From Acidobacteriota bacterium (lineage in GTDB: Bacteria > Acidobacteriota > Blastocatellia > Pyrinomonadales > Pyrinomonadaceae), in assembly GCA_005790265.1 (NCBI GenBank), contig SXVE01000087.1, positions 1 through 6,969 on the forward strand: a stretch of DNA of 6,969 nucleotides, written 5' to 3'. Below the pieces are notes generated by a model. That model saw only the letters and a program-made list of their open reading frames with translations. It was not told the origin of the DNA and searched no databases. The translations under genes and the position numbers were made by a program. Within the stretch, counting starts at the first letter, position 1. Each line of letters opens with the position of its first letter. This document shows, piece after piece, positions 1 through 5,286 of this stretch.

Positions 1-736
1 CTTTTTCGCCGCCAGATTCGTTTTTTAGCTTGTCGGTTTTCGATGTGAAAAGGCGATGTTCGCCGAGGATTGTTTGAAATTCGGGAAGTTCGTTGTTCGG
101 CGAATCAATTCTTCGGGCTTCGATTAAATTGTTGCGTCCGGTAATGCGCGCGACGGCGACGCAGCTCGGTTTTTGGTAGATTTCACGCGGCGTGCCGATT
201 TGTTTGACTTCGCCTTCGTGCAGCACGACGATTCGCTCGCACAACTTTAAAACTTCGTCAAAATCATTGCTGGCGACGACGACAATCAGATGTTTTTCGT
301 CAACCGTGCGGTGCAGTTTACCGTAATTTTCGTGCCGCAACAGCCGATCCATATAACAAAAAGAATCGTCGAGAAGCAGCACGCTGTCGGCGTTTTGCAG
401 CGCTTCTTCGAGCGCCAAAACCTGACCTTCGCCGTCCGCTAGCGGCGATTGATTTTCCGTATTAAAAAGAGATTTCCAGAAAGATTCGTTGGTTAAATTC
501 GGAAAGTGGAAATTTCGCTCGTCGCACGAGAGCGCCGTAATGTCTTTAGTGCCGACGTGAATCGTTCCGCCGTCGCAATTTTCCGCGCCGGAGAGAAGCC
601 GAATCAGTGTTGATTTTCCGGCGCCCGTCGCACCGAAAATGCCGAATACCTCGCCTTTCTCAACTTCAAAACTGACGTTGCGCAAAACCCATTTATCGTC
701 GTACTTTTTGCAAAGATTCGTTACCTTGAGCGACAT
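1..736 (-). CDS. Degenerate ABC transporter-type ATP-binding protein, MalK/CysA-like (partial, C-terminus beyond window)
   Basis: Reading the minus strand from the ATG at 736-734 gives 245 codons without a stop, running off the window start. The fold is clearly an ABC ATPase: Tyr12 fits the adenine-stacking A-loop, GATGAGKST (35-43) is a perfect Walker A, VLLLDD (119-124) is Walker B, and residues 164-190 match the usual 'ERIVVLHEGEVKQIGTP' ending. Residues 195-233 resemble the start of the C-terminal regulatory (TOBE-like) domain of MalK/UgpC/CysA importers, which are usually about 350 residues. Several key positions are altered: no Q-loop glutamine in 74-82, the helical part is about 30 residues shorter than in MalK, LSGGQ is LADGE (99-103), the Walker B glutamate is Asp124, and the switch histidine is Asn157. 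It probably binds nucleotide, but normal hydrolysis is doubtful. No permease gene is in view, so the substrate is unknown. No strong ribosome binding site precedes the start. Confidence 0.85.
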   Translation of the reverse strand, partial: MSLKVTNLCKKYDDKWVLRNVSFEVEKGEVFGIFGATGAGKSTLIRLLSGAENCDGGTIHVGTKDITALSCDERNFHFPNLTNESFWKSLFNTENQSPLADGEGQVLALEEALQNADSVLLLDDSFCYMDRLLRHENYGKLHRTVDEKHLIVVVASNDFDEVLKLCERIVVLHEGEVKQIGTPREIYQKPSCVAVARITGRNNLIEARRIDSPNNELPEFQTILGEHRLFTSKTDKLKNESGGEK

Positions 737-793
737 ATTTTGTTGAAATTTGAAACTTTTGCGTGATTTGATCGTGCAAACAAAAGTATGCTG

Positions 794-822
794 TTGTCAT
801 CAGATTAAAGCAAGTATAAACT
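794..822 (+). promoter_or_regulatory. Possible sigma70-type promoter for the 832-1843 gene pair
   Basis: TTGTCA at 794-799 (5 of 6 consensus) lies 17 bases before TAAACT at 817-822 (4 of 6). An alternative -10, TATAAA at 815-820, has a 15-base spacer. Either would start RNA at about 827-830, only a few bases before the ATG at 832. The message would then be nearly leaderless, which fits the absence of a Shine-Dalgarno sequence there. Judged by eye only. Confidence 0.35.
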
Positions 823-831
823 TTAACGTTT

Positions 832-1098
832 ATGACACAGAAAAAAACAACTATCAAGCGTAAATTACTCGAAACCGGCGGCTGGCATCTCGTGAAACGA
901 GTCGGAAAATCCGTTCCGTATGTCGGCACCGCCATTGCTATCGGATTGGTCGGTCAAAGCATTCGGCGCAAAGGTTTAGTCAAAGGCGTCGTTAACTCGG
1001 GACTTGATGCGATTCCTTTTGTCGGACTGGCAAAAAATGCGGTCGAATTTTTTACCGGCGATCTGATACCAGATAAAGACCCAAATGGAAAACAATAA
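832..1098 (+). CDS. Small basic, glycine-rich protein of unknown function (88 aa)
   Basis: I do not recognise a named family. The protein starts with a strongly basic stretch (residues 4-11, KKTTIKRK) and has two hydrophobic, glycine-containing segments at about 27-42 and 50-74, ending in a polar tail. The segments carry the same motif 33 residues apart: SVPYVGTA (27-34) and AIPFVGLA (60-67). This suggests an internal duplication or a helical hairpin that lies in or on a membrane. The stretch from 59 to 80 (DAIPFVGLAK, then FFTGDLIP) resembles the 'iPvvGdaK...TGkDl' pattern of the pre-toxin TG region of polymorphic toxins. That likeness is from memory and no toxin domain follows. There is no cleavable signal peptide. 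The start is the only ATG, has no ribosome binding site, and sits just after a possible promoter. Its stop is one base before the likely start of the next gene, so the two are probably co-translated. Confidence 0.7.
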   Translation: MTQKKTTIKRKLLETGGWHLVKRVGKSVPYVGTAIAIGLVGQSIRRKGLVKGVVNSGLDAIPFVGLAKNAVEFFTGDLIPDKDPNGKQ

Positions 1099-1099
1099 A

Positions 1100-1843
1100 A
1101 TGAATTTCAAACAAAAAAAGGAGTTATTGACGCAGGCTTTGCTTCTGTCAATGCTGCTTTTCGGCGGCATTTTTACGATTGATACGGCGGCGCAGCAGGG
1201 AACGCGCCGCGCGCCGACGAAAAAAAATCCGGTTCAGCGAACGACGCCAATCGTGCAGAGCGAGCCGCTGATCATCAGTCGCGCCGACGAATTTCCCGAT
1301 GAAAATCGCATTCTCGTTCAGCCGCAGCAAACCGCCGCGCCGGTTGAAACGAAAGAAGAAACTAGCGAAAAAGCGAACCCGAACGAGAATTTAATCAATG
1401 AATTGAGCGCGCGGATTAAAACTCTCGAATCATCGCAGAAAAACGATTACGACGAAAAGCAAAAGCGTCTGCTGCTCAATCTCGATATTTTGACGCGCGC
1501 CGAACAGCGTTCGGAAACGCTGCGCCGACAGCTTTTCGAGCTGATCGAAAAAGAAAATCAGATAAACGTCAAACTCGACCAGATCGCCAATGATTCGCGT
1601 GCGGAAGTGATTGATCGTTCGGTCGCTTTTGCCGGAACTTTGCGTCCCGAAGATTTGCGCGACGCCCGCCGCAAAAGTTTAGACTCGGAAAAGAAAAATC
1701 TCCAAAGTTTGCTGACGGAAATTCAAAATACCAAATCCGCGCTGGAACTTAATGTGCAGAAATCAGACGTGTTGGTTGAAAAATTGCGCACCAAACTCGA
1801 AAAAGAAATTGATGACGCGCTTGTCGAAGAACCGAAACAGTAA
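1100..1843 (+). CDS. Exported coiled-coil protein of unknown function (247 aa)
   Basis: Numbering is from the ATG at 1100. A signal peptide is clear: basic residues 4-7, a hydrophobic core at 13-25 (ALLLSMLLFGGIF), and likely cleavage near TAA|QQ (29-33). A proline-, threonine- and glutamate-rich linker follows to about residue 95. The rest is charged helix with coiled-coil heptads in two blocks, about 96-166 and 191-241. They are separated by a distinctive block, RSVAFAGTLRPEDLR (173-187), that looks like a conserved family core. The protein is therefore probably periplasmic or envelope-attached and structural or scaffolding. No enzyme motif is visible. An in-frame ATG at 1085 would add five residues and overlap the previous gene by 14 bases. 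I prefer 1100 because GGA at 1087-1089 lies ten bases upstream and the stop of the previous gene is one base away, fitting translational reinitiation. The function is not known to me. Confidence 0.85.
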   Translation: MNFKQKKELLTQALLLSMLLFGGIFTIDTAAQQGTRRAPTKKNPVQRTTPIVQSEPLIISRADEFPDENRILVQPQQTAAPVETKEETSEKANPNENLINELSARIKTLESSQKNDYDEKQKRLLLNLDILTRAEQRSETLRRQLFELIEKENQINVKLDQIANDSRAEVIDRSVAFAGTLRPEDLRDARRKSLDSEKKNLQSLLTEIQNTKSALELNVQKSDVLVEKLRTKLEKEIDDALVEEPKQ

Positions 1844-1868
1844 AAATTTTTCCAACAACTTAAATTGA

Positions 1869-1914
1869 AAAAATAAAGCGGCGAACTATTCAGATAGTTC
1901 GCCGCTTTATTTTT
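1869..1914. terminator. Bidirectional intrinsic terminator between convergent genes
   Basis: Arms 1869-1888 and 1895-1914 are perfect 20-base inverted repeats, and T1889 with A1894 adds one more pair, leaving a four-base TCAG loop. The core GCGGCGAACTA arm is GC-rich, with an A-run on the left and a T-run on the right, so it works in both directions. It lies 25 bases after the coiled-coil gene and 15 bases after the TolC gene (read on the minus strand). Confidence 0.92.
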
Positions 1915-1929
1915 CGGTAAGTTAAACGT

Positions 1930-3783
1930 TTATTGATCTCCCATCGGCGAATCAACTTCGATGTTGTTGACGCGAAATGTCGTGGAAGTCGCGCTCTGCA
2001 AATCGGAAATCGCTTTGTTGTAGTCGGTCTCGGCGCGGATTTCTGAGTTTCTCGCGTTGGTCAGAGTGTTTTCGCGCTGAAAAAGCAAAAAGGTTGTTGA
2101 GCGTCCGACGTCAAACAATTTTCGTTCGCCTTCAAGCTGAATTTCCGCATTTTCGCGAGCGCGGCGCGCGGTTAAAACTCGCTGGCGCGCGGTTTCGACG
2201 GCTTGAACAGCGTTACGCACTTGCGCCACAATCGTCTGTTCCTGTTGCCGCGTCTGCGCGCTGATTTGTTCTTCCTGAATGCGCGCGCCTGCTAAATTCG
2301 CTTTCGCCGTTTGATTTCTGAACGGAAACGAGATCGTCACGCCAACTGAAAAATTCGGCGCGTCGCCGCGAAAAATATTCAACAGCGAGCGATTAAATCC
2401 GCCGAAAAGATAATTTGATTGCGCCGGAATCACATCAACTTGATTTAAATTAATTAATGGAATGTTAGTGTTTGAAGGCAATGTAGAAATTATTGAATTA
2501 ATTCTTTGTCCGAAAAGAAGCTCGTTTCCAGTATAGCGCGGAACAGCAATCGCTTCGTTTACTAAGCCGCGCGCTAAACCGTTTAACGAAAAAGTCGAGT
2601 TAAAATCAATCTGCGGTTTCGTTTGATTTCTGAAAAAACTGATGTCAATGTCGTTAATTTCTTTTTGCAGTTTCAGGCGGCGCAGTTCCGGGCGATTTTC
2701 CGTCGCGTCTTTCAGCGCGTCTTCAAGATTGAGCGGATCGCTGCTGAAAACCGGTGCGTCGGTCGGCACATAAGACTGCGACCATTGCGCGGCGTCCGGA
2801 TTACGCAAAAGCAGTGTTTTCAAAGTATTTTCCGTTAAGGAAACTTGCTGCGTTGAAAGCAGAACATCGCCTTCGCGATTCGCCAGTTCGGTCGCAACTT
2901 CGGCGCGCGCGAGCGGCGCGGCGGCTCCGGCTTCGATGCGCACTTCAACCTGGCGCAGATTTTCGCGCGCCAAATTTAAATTAGCCGTGCGATTTTGCTG
3001 ATCGCGCAGAGCGAAAACCAAATCCCAGTAAGCGCGCTGCACCTGATTGATTATTTCAATCGTCTGGCGGCGAAAATCGGCGTCGGTCTGCTGCAATCTT
3101 TTGCGCTGAATGCGGATTTGGCGGCGATTATTATCAATTTTGAAATCGCGAAACAGCGGCTGCGTGTAAGCGATTCCGGTCGAGGTCGAATAAAACGCGC
3201 TGTTGCCCGTGCTGCTGAGAGCGCCGGACGAAACCTGCGCCTGCGCGAACGCGTTTTCCGTACGTGTATTGTCGAAAAATACGCGGTAATTGCCGCCGCC
3301 TTTGCTGATAAATTTTGAAAAATCCGAATTGACGCGAAAATCGCTTGTCGCCGTCGTGCCGGTCGTCGAGTTTCTGGTAAAAGTCGGCGAAAGATTAAAG
3401 ACGCCGTCATAAATGCCGAGCAGCGAGCGTAATTGCGTTTCCTGAAAACGCACATCATCGCGGGCGATTTCAATTTGATTATTGTTTTCGAGCGCCGTGC
3501 GAATCGCGTCGTTGAGCGTGAGCGGAACCGTCTGATCCTGCTGTACGCCGATTCGGTTGAGAATCGGCGAAGCAATTAAACGATTGATTTTGCCGTTCGC
3601 GCTTTCTTCAACCGGCGGCGCCGAAACTTTTTCCGCCGCCACGGAAAGATCAATCGTCTCAATTGTATTTTTGGCGATCTGCGGTTTTTCTTCCGGAATT
3701 TGAGCGATGAGAACGGGCGCGGCGAAACCGAACGAAAAGGCGAAAAATGTTAAAACGGGCAAAAAATAGCGCAAAGATTTCAT
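1930..3783 (-). CDS. TolC-family outer-membrane efflux protein (617 aa)
   Basis: The precursor has a signal peptide (residues 1-28, MKSLRYFLPV then a hydrophobic core, ending near IAQ). A polar linker precedes two outer-membrane efflux protein repeats. Repeat one spans about 87-330: it opens with LTLNDAIRTALENN, and has a beta-hairpin region at about 130-215 and the typical AGAAAPLARAEVATEL block at 285-300. Repeat two spans about 351-600: it opens with LNLEDALKDATENRPELR, and has GVTISFPFRNQTAKA at 481-495 and a final helix ending DYNKAISDLQSATST. These repeats build a trimeric channel through the outer membrane and periplasm, exporting drugs, proteins or metabolites together with an inner-membrane pump. 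At 617 residues it is longer than E. coli TolC (about 490), mainly from the N-terminal linker and a long second beta region (about 398-480). No membrane-fusion or pump gene is in the window, so its partner and substrate are unknown. The sequence CGGAG (complement of 3795-3799) lies 11 bases before the ATG and supports the start. Confidence 0.94.
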   Translation of the reverse strand: MKSLRYFLPVLTFFAFSFGFAAPVLIAQIPEEKPQIAKNTIETIDLSVAAEKVSAPPVEESANGKINRLIASPILNRIGVQQDQTVPLTLNDAIRTALENNNQIEIARDDVRFQETQLRSLLGIYDGVFNLSPTFTRNSTTGTTATSDFRVNSDFSKFISKGGGNYRVFFDNTRTENAFAQAQVSSGALSSTGNSAFYSTSTGIAYTQPLFRDFKIDNNRRQIRIQRKRLQQTDADFRRQTIEIINQVQRAYWDLVFALRDQQNRTANLNLARENLRQVEVRIEAGAAAPLARAEVATELANREGDVLLSTQQVSLTENTLKTLLLRNPDAAQWSQSYVPTDAPVFSSDPLNLEDALKDATENRPELRRLKLQKEINDIDISFFRNQTKPQIDFNSTFSLNGLARGLVNEAIAVPRYTGNELLFGQRINSIISTLPSNTNIPLINLNQVDVIPAQSNYLFGGFNRSLLNIFRGDAPNFSVGVTISFPFRNQTAKANLAGARIQEEQISAQTRQQEQTIVAQVRNAVQAVETARQRVLTARRARENAEIQLEGERKLFDVGRSTTFLLFQRENTLTNARNSEIRAETDYNKAISDLQSATSTTFRVNNIEVDSPMGDQ

Positions 3784-3929
3784 TATAAAAAATGCTCCGA
3801 GTTTTGAAAAAAGATTGTGTTAACGGGTAAAAACTCAAACCGTTTTACGTCGCTTTTTGCGTGATAGTTTCAACATTTTGAGAATTAGATTTTTCACCGC
3901 AGCGGCGGCAATTCTATTGATTTCAACCT

Positions 3930-3958
3930 TTGAACTTTGCCCGAAATTAAGATACATT
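3930..3958 (+). promoter_or_regulatory. Possible sigma70-type promoter for gap
   Basis: TTGAAC at 3930-3935 (4 of 6) is 17 bases from TACATT at 3953-3958 (4 of 6), within the 244-base region between the divergent TolC and gap genes. It would give a 5' leader of about 60 bases containing the TAAATA repeats and the ribosome binding site. Both hexamers are moderate matches and this is an eye-based call. Confidence 0.35.
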
Positions 3959-3973
3959 CAATTTTTTAACGAG

Positions 3974-4003
3974 TAAATAACTGGTAAATATTACTGATAA
4001 ATA
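3974..4003 (+). repeat. Three TAAATA direct repeats in the gap leader
   Basis: TAAATA occurs at 3974-3979, 3985-3990 and 3998-4003. The first two copies are each followed by a CTG (TAAATA-A-CTG and TAAATA-TTA-CTG). Spacings are 11 and 13 bases, close to a helical turn. They could be a regulator binding site or simply an unstructured AT-rich leader that eases translation. Confidence 0.5.
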
Positions 4004-4004
4004 C

Positions 4005-4011
4005 AGAGGAG
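4005..4011 (+). promoter_or_regulatory. Ribosome binding site of gap, unusually far from the start
   Basis: AGAGGAG is the best Shine-Dalgarno match near gap but ends 16 bases before the ATG at 4028, longer than the usual 5-10. A weaker GGA at 4014-4016 sits 11 bases away. The start itself is fixed by the protein, because MAIKVGINGFGRIGR is the standard GAPDH beginning. Confidence 0.6.
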
Positions 4012-4027
4012 TTGGAAAATAAAAAAA

Positions 4028-5035
4028 ATGGCAATTAAAGTAGGCATTAACGGTTTCGGACGCATCGGTCGCAACGTTTTGCGCACCGCGCTCGGCAACG
4101 CGGATATTGATTTTGTCGCGGTCAACGATTTAACCGACACGAAAACGCTGGCGCATCTTTTGAAATACGATTCGATTATGGGCAATCTCGAACAGGAGAT
4201 TTCGGCGGACGGCGACACGATCAAAATCGGTTCGGACAGCTTTAAGGTTTTCAGCGAAAAAGACCCGGCGGCGATTGACTGGGAATCGGTCGGCGCGGAA
4301 ATCGTCATCGAATCAACCGGACGTTTTACCAAAGCCGAAGACGCGCGCAAACATCTGCGCGGTTCGGTCAAAAAAGTCATTATTTCGGCTCCGGCAAAAG
4401 ACGAAGACATCACGATTGTGCTCGGCGTCAACGAAGACAAATACGACGCGGCGAATCATCATATTATTTCCAACGCGAGCTGCACGACGAACTGTTTAGC
4501 GCCGGTCGCGAAAGTAATTCACGAAAAATTCGGCATTAAAAACGCGCTGATGAACACGATTCACAGCTACACCAACGATCAGCAATTGCTCGATTTGCCG
4601 CACAAAGATTTGCGCCGCGCGCGCGCTGCCGCGCTTTCGATGATTCCGACTTCGACCGGCGCGGCAAAAGCCGTCGCGCTCGTCATTCCCGAACTCAAAG
4701 GCAAATTCGACGGCATTTCCGTCCGCGTTCCGACGCCGAACGTTTCATTGGTTGACGTTGTGATGAATCTCGAAAAAGAGACGACGACCGAAGAAGTCAA
4801 CACGGTTTTGAAAGAAGCGGCGAACAACGAATTAAAAGGAATTCTGCAATTTTCCGAAGAACCGCTCGTTTCGATTGATTTTCGCGGCAACCCGAATTCG
4901 TCAATCGTTGACGCCGAAAATACGAAAGTCATCGGCGGAACGTGCGTTAAAATCCTTTCGTGGTACGACAACGAATGGGGCTATTCGTGCCGCGTCCGCG
5001 ATTTAGTCAAATTCATCGCCGAAAAAGGTTTGTAA
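4028..5035 (+). CDS. gap: Type I glyceraldehyde-3-phosphate dehydrogenase, NAD-dependent
   Basis: This cytoplasmic glycolytic enzyme oxidises glyceraldehyde 3-phosphate with phosphate and NAD to 1,3-bisphosphoglycerate. It is complete at 335 residues, the normal length. The N-terminal Rossmann fold shows GINGFGRIGR (6-15) and VAVNDL (30-35) with the coenzyme-binding aspartate Asp34. The catalytic motif SNASCTTNC (148-156) carries nucleophile Cys152, and His179 in HSYTND is the base. The conserved RRARAAALSMIPTSTGAAKA stretch and C-terminal WYDNEWGYSCRVRDLV are intact. The Leu-Pro pair in LDLPHKDL (190-191) corresponds to the pair known to favour NAD, where photosynthetic NADP enzymes have Ala-Ser. 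The gene seems to be transcribed alone: it has its own upstream control region and a strong terminator about 110 bases downstream, and no phosphoglycerate kinase gene follows. Nothing in it looks truncated or foreign. Confidence 0.98.
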   Translation: MAIKVGINGFGRIGRNVLRTALGNADIDFVAVNDLTDTKTLAHLLKYDSIMGNLEQEISADGDTIKIGSDSFKVFSEKDPAAIDWESVGAEIVIESTGRFTKAEDARKHLRGSVKKVIISAPAKDEDITIVLGVNEDKYDAANHHIISNASCTTNCLAPVAKVIHEKFGIKNALMNTIHSYTNDQQLLDLPHKDLRRARAAALSMIPTSTGAAKAVALVIPELKGKFDGISVRVPTPNVSLVDVVMNLEKETTTEEVNTVLKEAANNELKGILQFSEEPLVSIDFRGNPNSSIVDAENTKVIGGTCVKILSWYDNEWGYSCRVRDLVKFIAEKGL

Positions 5036-5078
5036 TTATTGGCGGAAAAGTTGTTTCGCAACGCTGATTGTTCGGTTA

Positions 5079-5108
5079 AGTTTATTAAAACAGCCGTTTT
5101 AATAAACT
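5079..5108 (+). other. AT-rich hairpin after gap
   Basis: AGTTTATTAAAA (5079-5090) is perfectly repaired by TTTTAATAAACT (5097-5108) around a CAGCCG loop. The stem is weak (AT) and has no following T-run, so it is not a classic terminator. It may protect the 3' end of the gap message or be a protein site. Confidence 0.55.
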
Positions 5109-5144
5109 AATTTGAGGAGTGGAAACGAAGATTTTGCGGCGACG

Positions 5145-5191
5145 AAAACGCGCGATGTTGATAAAAATTTTATTAACATCGCGCGTTTTTT
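5145..5191 (+). terminator. Intrinsic terminator of gap
   Basis: AAAACGCGCGATGTT (5145-5159) pairs perfectly with AACATCGCGCGTTTT (5175-5189). The intervening bases 5160-5174 continue the helix through a G-T wobble and the self-complementary ATAAAAATTTTAT. A run of six Ts (5186-5191) ends it. The outer GC-rich half and the T-run fit a rho-independent terminator reading on the plus strand. Confidence 0.88.
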
Positions 5192-5223
5192 GTGATAAAT
5201 TTTTAGATACCTCAAATTCGAGG

Positions 5224-5246
5224 AAAATCATCTCAGAGACGATTTT
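5224..5246. promoter_or_regulatory. 23-base near-palindrome upstream of the S41 protease gene
   Basis: Arms AAAATCATCTC and GAGACGATTTT around a central A differ at one pair only (A5230 against C5240). With a one-base centre it suits a dimeric DNA-binding protein better than an RNA hairpin. It ends 40 bases before the protease ATG, close to where a promoter would lie (a weak TATTTT at 5269-5274). The operator role is inferred. Confidence 0.4.
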
Positions 5247-5286
5247 ATTTTACTCAGAACTTTCCGCATATTTTTCCGCGATTTTT

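Noticed and set aside
693..935. 80-codon minus-strand frame spanning the ATPase start and the small protein gene.
   Set aside because: It overlaps two better-supported genes in other frames and crosses their shared promoter region.
1127..1129. TTG start for the coiled-coil protein, preceded by a strong AAGGAG at 1118-1123.
   Set aside because: The spacing is only three bases and the start would remove the basic N-region of the signal peptide.
3051..3575. 174-codon minus-strand frame within the TolC gene in another frame.
   Set aside because: It is an Arg/Ser/Ala-rich shadow of the confirmed TolC coding frame with no start signal of its own.
3820..3845. GTAAAA...TTTTAC inverted repeat upstream of TolC considered as an operator.
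   Set aside because: Six-base AT-rich arms are expected by chance, and no convincing promoter for TolC could be placed beside it.
3991..4440. 149-codon open frame on the minus strand across gap.
   Set aside because: It is antisense to a certain GAPDH gene whose codon bias produces long opposite-strand frames, and the peptide shows no recognisable motif.
5079..5108. AT-rich hairpin considered as the gap terminator.
   Set aside because: It has a weak AT stem and no T-run, and a far stronger terminator lies at 5145-5191.
5116..5286. The protease reading frame is open upstream to 5116, with GTG at 5119 overlapping a GGAG and an in-frame ATG at 5155.
   Set aside because: The extension would run through the gap terminator hairpin, has no protein-like composition, and would bury the clear signal peptide that starts at 5287.
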